NCBI GenBank assembly: GCA_013399305.1
Contig: VXAI01000068.1
Location: 1,677,342 to 1,741,341 of the forward strand
Direction of reading: 5' to 3'
Length of the DNA stretch: 64,000 bases
DNA from: Rostratula benghalensis
Lineage: Eukaryota; Chordata; Aves; Charadriiformes; Rostratulidae
Shown here: in pieces, positions 36,701-49,665 of the stretch
Position numbering within the stretch: position 1 is the first letter of the stretch
How the letters are laid out: each line of letters begins with the position of its first letter
Notes under the pieces: model-generated
Databases searched by the model: none
What the model saw: the letters and a program-made list of their open reading frames with translations, nothing else
What the model was told of the DNA's origin: nothing
Program-made: the position numbers and the translations under genes

Positions 36701-36827
36701 ACTATGTTTGACCCTCATGAGATGGGGTTGATGTGGTTAAGATTAATGAGTCAATTATTTCTAGATGAGGTACAAGGCAACCAATTGTTTCACTATTTCG
36801 ATACTAACCACCATGTTCCTCCTGCAG

Positions 36828-36934
36828 CACTTGATACCCATACAATAATTGTGAACAATTTTTCAGTAAGACATCACAAGTGTTGGGCTTATTCTAAAAA
36901 ATACAAAAAATCGCCGAGATGCAAGGGAAATGGG
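36828..36934 (+). other. Candidate 107-nt exon with ideal splice signals
   Basis: The segment is preceded by TACTAAC (36802-36808), an exact match to the strongest branch-point consensus, 19 nt ahead of a TCCTCCTGCAG acceptor. It ends in GGG before GTAAGT, a perfect 5' splice-site core. Only one of three frames is open, encoding a Lys/Arg-rich peptide, and it ends in phase 0. I recognise no family. It could be a coding, lncRNA or cryptic exon. Confidence 0.22.
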
Positions 36935-37146
36935 GTAAGTGTACAGTTAGAGCAATCCTCCTGAGCCATTGGCCTTGAAGCTTTTCACTTGACAAACTGA
37001 AGTTCCCACAAGACACCGTGCAATACAGCACAATGAATTGCTTGCCGTTCAGCTGACCTCCCGTGGGGACCTGGGCTTACAGCTCCAAAGATTGTCATGT
37101 AAGGCACTGCCAGTCCCCACACACCCTGACAGGGAAGAGAAAACCT

Positions 37147-37166
37147 ACACACACACACACACACAC
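37147..37166. repeat. (AC)10 microsatellite
   Basis: Ten uninterrupted AC units. It falls in the 282-bp gap between the two candidate plus-strand exons at 36828-36934 and 37217-37279. Confidence 0.9.
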
Positions 37167-37216
37167 GCATTTACGGAGTGAGCTCTTCCAGTTTTTGTAG
37201 TTCTCCGGTTCAACAG

Positions 37217-37279
37217 ACTTCTCATAGCGCGGCACAGTATTTCTTAATATTTAATACAGACATCACTATTTTAGAGCAG
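37217..37279 (+). other. Candidate 63-nt exon, phase-compatible with 36828-36934
   Basis: An acceptor (pyrimidine-rich TTCTCCGGTTCAACAG) precedes 21 open codons in phase 0, ending GAGCAG before GTGAGG, a strong donor. Its phase fits the preceding candidate exon, with a 282-bp intron between. The open frame continues past the donor to 37477, so it could also be a longer exon or no exon at all. Confidence 0.15.
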
Positions 37280-37300
37280 GTGAGGAGTCAGGCAATGGTG

Positions 37301-40300
37301 ATGCTCTGCTCCATCACTCTGGACAAGTGCCTTAACAACTGGATAGCAAGGTGTGTAAGTTCTGTAACACCTGTACACAGCCGAACAAGGGTTGTAAAAT
37401 CAGTGATAAAGCCCAGCTACAGGAATTCACCCATTCTCTTCGAGTTAAACCGCATTTTGAAAAACATTTCGAAGTAGAGACAGCGTCAAGTTTCACCAAG
37501 TAATTAGTGTCTAGGAAACATATTAAGAATCCTAATGTCCTGGGATGGCCAGAGGGTCTACATCATGTAGTAACACTGCACCAATGTGCTGCTTGGGATT
37601 TAGTTCAGGGACAGGACTTCTGGCCTACAACGACACCTGCAAAAACGAGAGGATATGGAACAACACGTTTTTTCTATCTCTGCCTTTTAAGGACCCACAG
37701 TATTACCTCACTTTTAGAGCTGGCCCAAATTCATATTGAAAAAAAAATACCTTTTTAAGTTCTCAATATATAAGTTTATACAAGCTGGGCTTTAAATCAG
37801 CAGCTTTTAAAATATTCCCTTGAATACACCAGAGGAAATCAGGAGACATTTTTAACAAAGTTCATTAAAAACCCTTTTAAATATGACCTACATTTGAACT
37901 TCCCTATCTTATATGGCAAGGATTCACTTCAATTATTCTCTTAATCCAAATAAGGAAAATGGATAAGTCATAAAAACCTTCAAAACAGGAAATTGGAGCA
38001 AGTGACTTAAAACCAAGCAGAACTTCAGAAGTTAAACCTTAAGGCTTTGGTCTGATTTGAGAAAGCCAGTCTTGCTGTTATTCTCTATTTTAATTGAACA
38101 GGGAAAATGTAAAAGCAGGGTTTCCTCTCGTTCTGGTCACCAGCACTGGAGCTGGATGCCCTAGCTCCATCAGACCACCACCGGCCCAGGAGAACAGAGC
38201 TGGATTCCCTAGCTCCATCAGACCACCACCGGCCCATGAGAAGGACTACCCCACCACGGGAACAGGTGTCCCCAGAGGAATGGGTCATTCAATCTCCCCA
38301 ACCACCCCTGCTCTCACCTTCTGCTAAAAGCCCTCCTGGGAGGATGCTGCATGTGCACCATGAGAGCTGTAGCAGAGGCAAAGGATCAGCTCCCCCAGGA
38401 TGAGTGAGGAGACCAAGGACGGCATCGCCAGCCGCTGCTCAGGGACTCCCCCAGCACAATTTTATTTTTATGGTAAGGGAAAAGCAGCTTGGTGCCCTAG
38501 GAACGACTCGTTTGTCGGGACAGGAGCGCAATAAAAATGACAGAGCTCCTCTGGGGAAAGGATTCAGAGAAGCTACACGCTGCTACGGACTTCTGGGCAT
38601 TGCTGTGTGGGAGAGGGAATAAAACTCAAATTCAATGGACCAAAACATCCCTCACAATCCTCTCCCCTGCTTTTGGGAGGGGAGTCCCCAGTTGCCAATA
38701 AATTGGCAATCAAAGCAAATGTCACCTGCCCCAACTACAAAAACTGCTGCATTCCGGAAAGGTTTTACTGCTGCCTTCAACAACACCTGGATCAGTCTCA
38801 TCAGGTGATAACTCCACAGTATATTGGTAACCACATCTCTTAATTGAGGTTGCATTTTCCCTTTCCAGTAATCAAATTGTGAAAATCAATAGAAGTATTT
38901 CTAAAAGTTCACCACTTTTTACATCAACAGTCTTCAAAACCACTTTGATTTTTTTTAACATTCAAAGCTAATCAGATATCAGGAAAAAAAAATATATTTG
39001 GGGTTTAGTTATAATCGAATCTCCTTGATGGAAAGAGTTGGAGTTTCTAATATGAATTTATCTGTTACTCTTAGCACTGAATTCAGGATTCAATCAAACA
39101 GAAAATAAAATGCAAGCTCCCTATTACTTCCATGGAGCCTTTAGTTAAAAGAAACAACCTTAAATATTTAACAGAATATAAAAAGTAGCCAAGCTAGATA
39201 TATGTATATCTTGCCAGTGCTTTAGCAAGTGGCAGTTTCCTTCGTTAAGCACAGTAATGACATACTTGTAAGGCCTGTATGCCCACCACCAAGTATGTGG
39301 CAAGCTAATGAGATGCTTTGCCAAGGGTTCAGGCTGTGCCTGCAGCGCTGCCTCTGCATACAAAACGTGGCTGCTGCTGATCTCATCACCTCACCCGTTT
39401 TGGCAGAAACATTTATCAGGGAAACAGAAGGGACAGCATATTAGAACTTTCCACAGCCACCTTCAGCTACCAGGAACAAAACAGGAGGCAGTACATTGGA
39501 ACTTCCAAATTTAAAAACCCATCTCGTGGCTAAGATACTTAATCAGTCAGAAAGTGATTGCATTCGGTGCGACTGGGAGACTGAAGCCTGTCTGTACAAC
39601 GTTTTGCCAACAACAAGGAAGAGTCTTTAAGAAAATGTCCTTAAACCACACCCCTTCGCTTAGCATAACCAAAACTGTGCATTTAGATGTACTTTTTGCT
39701 CAAAGACAGAGGAGTAAGTGGAATCAACCAGCAGCACACAAACCTCAGCTAGCAAGGGCAGGAGGACATCGAGCACGCAGGGGCAGCAGCAAGGCTTCAG
39801 GAGATGCTGCAGGACACCATGCAGGCTCGTGGTCCAGGGCTCCAGGCTGTTCCCCAGAGAGCAAGCAACAAATGCAATTAAAATTTCTACATCAATGAAA
39901 ATTTAAGCCTACTTGCATCCATTGATACCTGTTATCTGCGAAATCTACTGCTAGCGTTTAACTCACTCCACTATTTATATCACTGCTTAATTAAGCCCCA
40001 AGGGTGACTTTTAATCTAATTTACACCAAATAACTCCTAAATCACCAGCACTTGCTCAAATTTACTCCAGTGTAAACAAGGAGAGAAGCTGCACAAAATG
40101 CCTAACACAAACATTTGTTTCCCATGTTTGTAGCTGCCAAAATCTTCCACGAATTTTTTTCAGAAAGAAAGAGATTTAAATCACTCTTACTCTACGGACT
40201 CTTGATTCACCACTTCGCAGCGCAGTCTATAACCTGCTGGTTTTAACCTAGAAAAACTACAGGTCATCGCTGGCCTACAATCACAGAACTCCTGAAAAGA

Positions 40301-40387
40301 GGGAGAAATTAATCCATGCTGAGTGCCATCCGGCTGCTGCCGGTTTAGAGTTGGCTTAGTTTAGAGTTTGTGCAGTTGTTTCTGTAA
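37301..40387. other. Noncoding DNA with one tandem duplication
   Basis: Mostly single-copy sequence. The part 38090-38640 is GC-richer and contains the 48-bp tandem duplication listed separately. Short open frames on both strands are not protein-like, and no transposon is seen. Confidence 0.5.
38149..38244. repeat. 48-bp tandem duplication
   Basis: Two copies (38149-38196 and 38197-38244) differ at only a few bases, centred on CCTAGCTCCATCAGACCACC and the following ACCGGCCC. Because 48 is a multiple of three, open frames on both strands read through and show a repeated 16-residue unit (for example SSIRPPPA on the plus strand and GRWWSDGAR on the minus strand). The duplication looks recent. 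No gene is identified around it. Confidence 0.9.
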
Positions 40388-41026
40388 GTGCAGGCAAAGC
40401 AACACCGTCCCCCAGGGCAGCTCCGACACGGCCACCACTCCTGGTGTGAAGGTCAAGAGCTTCCTCCTGGCGAGGCTTCACTCCAGAAATCGCTTCTTTT
40501 GCCTGATCACAGCTCACTAGAGGAACGATCAGAGCCCTGGCTTCTCTCCATTTGCATTTTGCTTGGGGCAGATAAACGCTGCCGCAGGGAAGGAACGGGC
40601 ACCCACCGCTTCCCTTCATCCTCCATGCACGTCTCCCTGACGCGCTACCAACGCTACCGGCCTTCTCCTGCTGCCAGCGACGTTATCTACCGCCTGGAAA
40701 GGCAAGAGAAGGTGTTTGACACGTTCCATCCCTGCGCCCCAGAGAAATGTCTCATCTGCCCGATAAACCTGGTTATCTACGGAAGAGACAAGCCAGAGTC
40801 CTGCGAGCCTCCTCAAAATCAGGTTGGTTACATACCGGCAATCATATTACACAACACTCCCCGATTTATCTTTTTATTCAAAAGCACTCTTTTGCAGAAG
40901 ACAAATGAAAAGCTGAAACAACAGAATCCCTCATTGCTTCCAGCATTCTTCATCACCAGCAAAACTCGTGCCACTAACGGTGGAAGACAAATGAGATTAT
41001 TTCAAGACTGCAGGCGTAAATTATGA
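40388..41026 (+). other. Longest non-CR1 open frame, CpG-containing, possibly an exon
   Basis: The frame is open for 212 codons (first ATG-initiated stretch from 40625) and is GC- and CpG-rich to about 40800, then becomes AT-rich. The better part, about 40388-40827, has many CpG dinucleotides and a mixed, charged composition with a Cys-containing segment (PCAPEKCLICP). It contains CAG before GTTGGT at about 40827, a weak donor. An octamer-like ATTTGCAT lies at 40551-40558. On the minus strand, frames of 87 and 66 codons are also open. No family is recognised. It may be a first exon, a lncRNA exon, a degraded retrocopy or a chance frame in a GC-rich patch. Confidence 0.25.
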
Positions 41027-44000
41027 AAAAAAATGCTACAGAATACATTACCTCATCCTGCCCTTTTCTCACACACAGGGCAGCAAAATATGTGCATACA
41101 GGGAGATGAACGGGATAAAGCCAAATAGCATTTTAAGTCTTGCCCTCAGCAACTAACATTTAGCATGTATCTATATATATATACTTTTGAATTTGGTTTT
41201 TTTTTTTTTCTTCAAGATTGTGTCCAGAAAAATCCGTGCTTTCTGGTCAAATTTTTCCTCATTTCTCAACACCTGGACATTTAACATTAAAGCAGTGGTT
41301 TGCTTTACAGCACTGTAGCCCTGGAGTCCCCCATTTTTCAAAGTTTGCTCCGTAAAGCCTGAAACACACAGCTCTCCAAGGTTGGGGGTTTTTTTTCCCA
41401 TTACCATTTTTCAAAGCTTGCCTCTGGGTTTGGTTTGGGGGGGTGTGTCTGTGTGTTATTTGTCTCTAATTTCTATGCTAAAGTGCTGAGAGGTACAACA
41501 GGAATAGGCGCGTGCTGTTAATATTGCGACTTCTCTGTGGAACTAGTTGAAAAACAGTAGAAAGGCTAAAATGAGTAAAGACTGTAGTTTTCCTCTTCAT
41601 TAAACTTCTCATCCATGCATAAACACCTAATTCTCCACTGAGCCTCCCAGAGTATTAAAGTCATTTGAGAAAGAAACCCAGACAGCATCTTACTTATGTT
41701 TTGTTTTATGAAAACACAGTGATGTTCCTGCAGCAGGACGACAGCTCCAAGAGGAGCTGCCCTCACCCTGCTCAAAAAAGAAGGTTATTTGGCTGCAAAC
41801 TAGGCTGGAGATGTTCCAGCAGAGAAGCAAGGCGATGGACAACCTTCTCCCAAGCAATCCAACCACCACCCTTGCACTTGAGCCAGGAAAAAACTGCAGG
41901 GCAAGGAAGTAAGTTAAGGAACCCTCCTTTGAACGGCCTCTGCAAGCCTCTTCTAGGGCACCTTCTCAACACTAAGCACCACAGGAGAGACTGGAGAAGA
42001 CACAAAAACACTCCAGTGAGTGCAAGGACACACCATCGAGCCAAAGCACTGGGGTAGAAAAGGGTGCATCACACAGGCTCTCTGGTGATGCCCATCCTAC
42101 GAGGCATCTACTGCAAAAAAACCCCACAGGTGAGGCTGGCTCCAAACTTTAAAGAAAATTGTTTATTTTTTTTAGCTTCCAAATTGGAAATTTTGTTCCC
42201 CATAAGACCTACTGTGAAGTTTTCCTCTCTTCCACAGACGTACAGCTCCCTCACAGAAGTTACAACTCTTGGTCCAGAGTTGTAGCTCACTTTGGAACCC
42301 ACACGCTATTTCAATTCTCACAACCTTGGCAAGCATAACTTTCTGTATTTAGGATGTACCTCTGGAATTAACATTACATTTAGCACAATATCATGATAGT
42401 TTAGCATTAGATTAAATTAGATTAAATTAACTGGCCCTTCAGTTGAAGGCTGGCTGCACAAAGATGTAATGAACATCAGGTCATGGAAAAAAACAGTGCA
42501 CTGAATGATTATGCATTGATCAATACCTGAAAATAAAACTAGTACTTTCATAAAATATTATTTCTTAAAATCCTTCTATCAGTTGCATTGACTATGCAAT
42601 CACACAGCATCTTTTCCTACTTAAATATTTAAAATTTCATTAAAAAGTTAAAGGATTAGGTGTGGGTTTGGATCACTTTGTTCCAATGTCAGCAACAATT
42701 GTCCTGTTAAGCATCTTCAGCCTCAGAAAACATTCACCCATTTACATTTTACCATGTCATATGCACAGAAAATAAAAGCTAGCAGAGAAACAAGTATAAA
42801 AATTGATTCTAAAAAAATATTACATTTGAGAATTTTGTCTTTTTTTTTTTTTAATGACAGCTGGAGCACAGCAGTGTTTTGAATGGAAGCAACAGTCGGT
42901 GGCTTTACCCAGACCTTCTGCTTGCACATCCCAGCCTTGTGGCTACTCACATAAAAGGATTCCTGCCATTACCTTAAGCACGGGCCATCACTTAAGATAA
43001 ACCAGTAAAAGCCAATTAAGACCACAACATATCACACGTGGTTTATATACTACAATTCTTTGATAGCTACACCCAAACGTACACGGTTCGTTTTAGCAAT
43101 TAGCAGTGTTCGTGCTTTGTTAAGGTAACGGCACTACTCCAGAGAGGGGATGGTAATCCAGAGACAGAGATCCCAGCATGGCTGTTGGCAATCCAGTGAA
43201 CAAACTCCAGCTCTCCCACCAAACCCATCGCAGCAGTGCACAATCCAGGGACACCGTTTTATGTAAAATCTAAGCATCAGCCAGCATTTGTGAAATGACG
43301 AGGCCATCTCCAACATCTTACACCATCTCCAGCTTCTGGTCACTGCATCAACTGCTCAAGCTTTGCTGTTAAAATTTGTGCTGTTACCCCAGTATCTTGC
43401 TAAAATTATACCTCAGTAATGCTGAGCTGTTCATTTACTACATTGAATAGTTTCAGGGCAGGTTCTGTCACTTAACTTTCGCTGTAGTTTTAGACCAAAA
43501 GTTAAAAGCAATGAAATTCCAAGAGTCTCAGACTTGAACTCAGATCTATATTTACATCACGGGAGATCAATTTCTCCCCTCTCCTGAGGATCAGTCATTA
43601 ACCTTCTCCCCAACACTTCAGCATTCACTCAGCACAGCTACCATGTAAGATGTTAACAGTCATGGTAGCTTTGCGTTAAAGGTTAATCACTTCAATTCTT
43701 TTTTTTTTTTTTTTAAAAGAAGGGATAAAGATCTGTTGGACTGTTCATTGCACCTCTCAAAACAAGAGGCGAGATTGCAGAGAAAAATCTTTGGTTAATC
43801 ACCTGGAGGAATGAAAAAGCAGGGAACTTTGCATTATTAATGAAAATCTAGGCAATTAGATAAGTAATAGTCTCCTTCCATTGCATAATACAGTTAAAGT
43901 TTCTTATAAGGCTTCCTGACGGACCACATTTCAAGCTAAATTAAAGCAGCTTTCCCAGTTATGAACAGTCTTGTCTTATGCACTTGGGAGTTACAGGGTT

Positions 44001-45899
44001 CATCCGTGACTGTCATTAAAACTGGAGGGGTTTATTTCATCCTGCAACTTTTTAATGTTCTCCCTGATTTATGAAGGTTGTCTTTCTCACATATATTTTA
44101 CATCAAAAACATGAGAGAGAGAGACACCCCACTCCAGCTCCACACTCAAAATACTCAACTGCATCCCAGAATATTAATCCAAGTCCCAGATCTGAATGAA
44201 GCCAAGAAGAGTTGATCTGAATGCAGGCATCCCCAATCCTAAGTAAATCTCTATCCCCATCCTACTGGCTACAGACTCTCTGGTGAACTACCAGAAAATC
44301 CACTGTGAACATGAAAAAGTCATTGAAGAACTTCAGTCAAACCCAGAATATTTCATTAAATCATCTCTGTTGCAATCAGTTTTCTGATAGAAAAAATATT
44401 GTGCATAAAGTTGTTGGAAAAAGTTTCTGACATTCAAATGATGGAATCTGTCCCTATGGATGTATATATGCAATTCAGAAGACTCTAGGATGGACACGTG
44501 GACCATCTGTTGTAAATTCAGAGGAAGAACCACATCTCACTCTGCAATACAAATTATCTTCACGAAGTGACAGATCTCTCAACACAATATTATGAAAGTG
44601 AATCTTGAGTAACCTTTCCCACACAGTGGACTTCAATTTCTGATAAGAGGGCTGAGCATAAGTTTCAATTCCATGTCTTAACTGAATCAATTCCCTTTCT
44701 CTGTCCTGCATACGACAGCCTTCACTGGGTCAGTGCTCTACGCCCCATGCAGCCTTGTTCATTGTACTCACCATAACTTAGATAATTTCAATTACAAAAA
44801 CAATTATGACATACACACACACCTGATAACATTCAGAGAAAGGAAATACCTGATGTCTGATGAATAGAATAAAAAAAAAAAAAGTGTGTGTAAATCAGTA
44901 CACGAAAGGCACTCAAACGCACCGGTCTTTAAGAAACAGCATTTTATGTAGTTCTCATCAACACTCTTTGCTCAGAAATGACCAACAAACAGAATAATAA
45001 AACTATTATATGTCACGATGTGGTGTACTGGCTGAATTTATAGTATGCTAGCACACTTGCACAGCATAACGTCCACTTTCAGTAAGTCTTGCTACCTTTT
45101 ACACTAACCCACACCTATTAAATGCTGCAGCTTTACAACATGCCAGTGAAATCAGGAATCCCTTTAACATTCCATTAATACAACCACAAAATTTATTACA
45201 ACAACAGCTCCACTCGTAAAGAACATAGATAATATGTTCAAGGAATATAACAAAGAAGAACTACCTGCATCACTCAGCTGAACCCCCCACAGCCACAGAA
45301 GAGTGTGGCAGAAGTTTAACCCACAAGTCTACAAAACATCTGCTCTGCACGTCTCCTCATACGCTACATTCAACTTCAAACATTCAGTAAAAAACCTTGT
45401 CTAGAGAAAAGAGAGTAGTCAGGACTGTAGTCTAGAAGAGAACACAGACACCATCATCTGTCAGGTCAAACACCAAGATGGTCCAGGAACACTCACAATC
45501 CCAAGTGTTACAAAAGGAAACCAAAAATGTCAAATTTATTTGATCAGGATGAACATGCTTTCCATTCCTTAAACCTCATAATCTGATTAATCCAAGTACA
45601 CAGCAACCAGTACACATCTAGTGTGAGCTATCTTTACTACCTTGTTGACAACAAGACAAAAACCAGTACAAATCCATAGACTCAAGTTATATCCAAGGGA
45701 GTTTCACTCTCTGGTGTACAACAGCAGAGACAGAAACTCCAGATATATAACCCCTCAGACGGAGATGCTGTTCCATCATTTAAGTTTGAGACCTTCTCTC
45801 AATTTTCAGGATAAAATAATTTTGGACAAGTGTGAGCCCAGGTCATCTGATGCCAAATTATTATTCATCTTGAGATGCGAGGCTGATCTTCACGGACGG
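41027..45899. other. Noncoding DNA, possible enhancer-like segment
   Basis: No gene is recognised. A 10-bp repeat (ATTAAATTAG) occurs at 42407-42429, a T-run of 16 at 43699-43714, and a TA-rich stretch near 41168-41182. The segment 43780-44080 has dense POU/homeodomain-type words (TTTGCATTATTAATGA, CAATTAGATAA). A plus-strand CAG before GTGAGG lies at about 42129, after a frame open from 42064. Confidence 0.45.
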
Positions 45900-46308
45900 C
45901 TACAAATATGTTCAGAGGCCTAGAACATTTCTTTTATGAGGCTGAGGGACTTGGGTCTTTTTAGCCTGGAGAAGACTGAGGCAGGATCTGATCAATGCCT
46001 ACAAATACTGAAAGAGTGGGAGTAAAAAAGATGGGGTCGGCCTTTTTTCAGTGGTGCCCAGTGATAGGACAAGAGGTAACAGAACAGGCACAAACTTGAA
46101 CATTAGAAGTTCCATCTAAACATGAGGAAGAACTTCCTTACTTTGAGGGATGTCAGAGAACGGGAACAGGCTGCCCAGAGAGGTGGTGGAGTCTCCATCT
46201 CTGGAGACATTCATGTTCCTGTGCATATTCCTGTAAACCTGCTTTAGCAGGGGGTTGGACTAGATGATCTCCAGAGGCCCCTTCTGACCCCATATCATTC
46301 TGTGATTT
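45900..46308 (+). mobile_element. CR1 LINE 3' fragment (copy 4)
   Basis: The plus strand has the typical CR1 3' landmarks in order: GAGGCTGAGGGACTTGGGTC, TTTAGCCTGGAGAAG, AGGAAGAACTTCCTTACTTT, AGGCTGCCCAGAGAGGTGG, then GGACTAGATGATCTCCAGAG and the end CATTCTGTGATTT. It contains only the C-terminal part of ORF2 and the 3' UTR, with stops and frameshifts, so it is a dead, 5'-truncated copy. The orientation is the same as copy 3. Confidence 0.94.
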
Positions 46309-47308
46309 ATTTATGGAGGGGTTGGAGAGAGAGGATGGAAAAGAGAGTATGAGTGTTCATGCAGAGCCATCACATCACTTCATGAATGGAAATAACACAT
46401 TGCATGTGGAGTTCCCAAGACACACAGTTCTCAAAACATCTGAGAAACAACTACTAAGGTTCATAACAGAATTTCTGTCCCCACTTTAGTGGCTGGTGTC
46501 CGTTACTAAAACACAGAATTTAAGCTGGAGAGTACAACCTCAAACCCCAGGGTGTTGGACAATCTGATAATGCATCACTGCCTTACACCACACATATAAT
46601 TCTCCTTTTCTGAGGCCTTCTGGACCCATGACAATTTCACAGAGTACTCCAACAGTTCTACATCTAAAGCTCCGCCTTCACATCCTAAACTAAATATATG
46701 TGGTGTTCCAAACAGATAACTCAAAAGGCCAGATCTAAGCTCTTTCCAGATCAATCATTCTTTAAACACGAGTGTGTCACCTGCTACCTGCCTTTTGTCT
46801 TTACATTTTCTCCTCAACATACAAGGACTATTTCATATATTGTGAAAGAGAATCTTTGCTTTTTCTTAATAACTGTCTGCTTCAAAGTAGTCTTTGAATT
46901 GACAAAAATTCTATTAACCTGAAACACTTCCATGTGCATTGTTTTAATGCCAATTTTGATAGACTTCACATGCAACAGAAAGAGTGTTTCCTGCTTTCTC
47001 CTACATGTCTTATGGCCTTTCCAGGCTTCCTGGATACCTTCTCTGTAAAGTCAAAAGTCAGAAATAAGTCCTCAGTGCACTTATATATAAAATGGCTCAG
47101 AAGAGCCCTGGTGTAGCCACATGAGAGCTACAACGGCCATTTCTCAGGACCAGCAGTGGTGGGAACACAACGAATATTCTTAATTTAAGCCACTTCCTTC
47201 CTACCAATTCATTCAGCAACAGGTCACTTAACTGCCCCAGAAATGGTCTTTAAGTGCAAATGCAGGGTTTTATCATTTCTCCACTACTCAATTGCAGTAC
47301 AGCTGGCC

Positions 47309-47346
47309 AATTAAATATTTAATACAGAAGTCCTCAATATTTAATT
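47309..47346. repeat. AT-rich inverted repeat, 11-bp arms
   Basis: AATTAAATATT (47309-47319) and its reverse complement AATATTTAATT (47336-47346) flank a 16-bp spacer. The arms contain homeodomain-type AATTA words, and the repeat lies in a non-repetitive AT-rich block (47220-47580) that looks enhancer-like. Confidence 0.8.
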
Positions 47347-49554
47347 AGGGACAAATAGCATTCTTTGGCACTTCCCTTGAATTTGAAAACAACCTTTCCC
47401 ATTGTACCTATACATGAACATTTAATATGACAAAGATGTACTTAAAGTTATTAGAAGTCTGTTGATAACAGTATTACAATGAATTAATGCCTTGTCAGTG
47501 ACTTTTGCACACTGCAGTCTTATTACTGTATCCAAAACATGGATTAAAATAACAATGTTGCTGGCTTTAATCAAGTAGTAAGGAAAATATGGAAGAATTT
47601 TGAAACAAAATGTTAAATATGTAACTTTATTTGTCGTAACACAATTACAGTGAAAGGTATCCTTTAAAATAGTCAGAATACTTATTTAATAACTGAACCT
47701 CCAAATAAACTTGGTCGTGTCAAGACTAGCAATAACTATTTTGAGATTCCTACTGATCTTGATGAGTGCTCACCAATGACAGTATTCTAGAAAACTGCAT
47801 TCTACCATTCTATAAGCAAAGGCAAGAATAGTTGAATCTTCAGATTAAAGACATCTCCCTCCAAGAAAGAAAAAAAAAAAAAATCACTGTAGAAACACAG
47901 AAGCACAATTTATTCATCAGACCCCTAATACATCTTTGTGCCTACACAGACCAAGCAATTTCTAATCAAACTCCACTTTCCTTTCAGATGCAGAAAAATA
48001 AAAGCAACAGTCCAGAGCCTAAGACCTTGGATCAGAGTCCTCCAATACATCTAGACTTTCAAGAGTTGACTCAACTACAGTTTCAAGAGTCCCTTTCTAA
48101 TGAATGTGCAATCAGCTGTAATAATCAACCGAATTTCATCAGTCACTTTCTACCTGCATTCCTAGGTGCCTAGTACTGTAACAGGCAACAAATACCACCA
48201 CAATGATGGTAGTCTCCAACACACTAAGTTTTCACATCACAGACTGAAGTCATTACCACCAGATTTCTTTGCTACTGGGCAAACAACTGCCAAAAATTTT
48301 GACTATGCCACGAACACAAGCAGTCAGGAATCCATGGTACCATCCTACACCCAGAATTAAAGGATGCCAGGGCCATTTCAGGGCTGCTCCACCACCCTGA
48401 GGCACATTTCAAAGGATGAGCACCTGAAGCTTCAGTATCTTCTGTAAAATAAAATTCAGAAAGGTTTCTGGAGGCAAGACTTTTTAATTTAAAACAATAA
48501 TCCTACACATTGGAGAAAATTAATAATGTTATCTAGTAATAAGTGCAAATAAGTTATCTACTTTTCCCATATATATTTTAATCATTTACATAGGCCTAAA
48601 TCAAAAAAGATAACACAGACACACTTGCAGCTTTAGGAAATCCTGGGTCTTTTAGTTTGAAGGCCAAAAAAAAAAAAAAAAGAAAACCACTCAATGTTTA
48701 CTATTTCCCCATGTTCATGTGACGTTTCCAGTTTTGGTATCTTACCCATCAGGCCAAGAGACCAGGACACAACTGCAACGTGAACTGCTACTAACTGCCA
48801 AGAACTTTGAAGACATCTTTTCAGTTCAAGGATCAATTATCTTCTCCGAATTCAACCTTCACAACATCAAAGACGACATTAATTTTAACATGAAAGATAT
48901 GTCAAATAACATTAGTGAATCCATCATCATCATTCAGCAATGTATTACCCTCATTCAACGTCAGGTTGTTTTGAGGTAAGGATCCCTGCTGGAGGATACT
49001 GGGGTGGAGCTGTGACAGAGCAATAAGTGATTTGATTCCGAACCACTTGAAGGTAGCCCTAGGTCCTCACCAGCACATCTTGTGGTTGCTTGTCCTCGGC
49101 ATGAACACTTGGGGAGCCAAGAAAGAGCAGGTATGACAGCAGCATCTTGTGGCCAGAAGAAACCACGGCAGTAGCAGCTTTCCTCCAAAGCCCCAGGAGA
49201 GGGATTTGCCCCCACAGGCATCTACTACAAGTCTCCAGCACAGTGATCACCTAAGACACCACCGCTGATACCCAGCCACAACTCCCCCATGCTCAACTGC
49301 TCTTCTTGGCTATGCTATCTGGTTTTTTCCTTCTTTTCCCCTCCTACTTACTACTGTTATTTCAAACAAGAACAACCTTGAAATAATGTCTGTCAAACTG
49401 CTCAAACCTGATCAAGTGACACAACACGAGCTACAGTAAATGCAAATGTATCAACCCGCATTGCCCTCAGTGGGCATGAGGTGATGGGGTAGGACTTTCT
49501 GAGTCAGCAGTCCATTCATCTGACCTCTGTTACTGTTTCTTACACAAAGCAGTG

Positions 49555-49665
49555 TTTGGTTTCTTTATTTTCAGTTTAGTTTTTGGAGGGTTTGGTTTGG
49601 GGCTTATGGTTTTGGGGGGTTTTTCGGTTGGCATGTTGTGCTTTTTGTTTGGGTTCAGTTTTGTT
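49555..49665 (+). repeat. G/T-rich low-complexity stretch
   Basis: Degenerate GGTTT and GGGTTTT words repeat over about 110 bp with almost no C and few A. It is a simple-sequence expansion. It has several short G runs but no strict quadruplex pattern. Confidence 0.75.

Noticed and set aside
48960..49260. GC-richer patch with minus-strand frames of 86 and 63 codons
   Set aside because: Searched by eye for CR1, retroviral and host motifs; none seen, and no splice pair bounds it.
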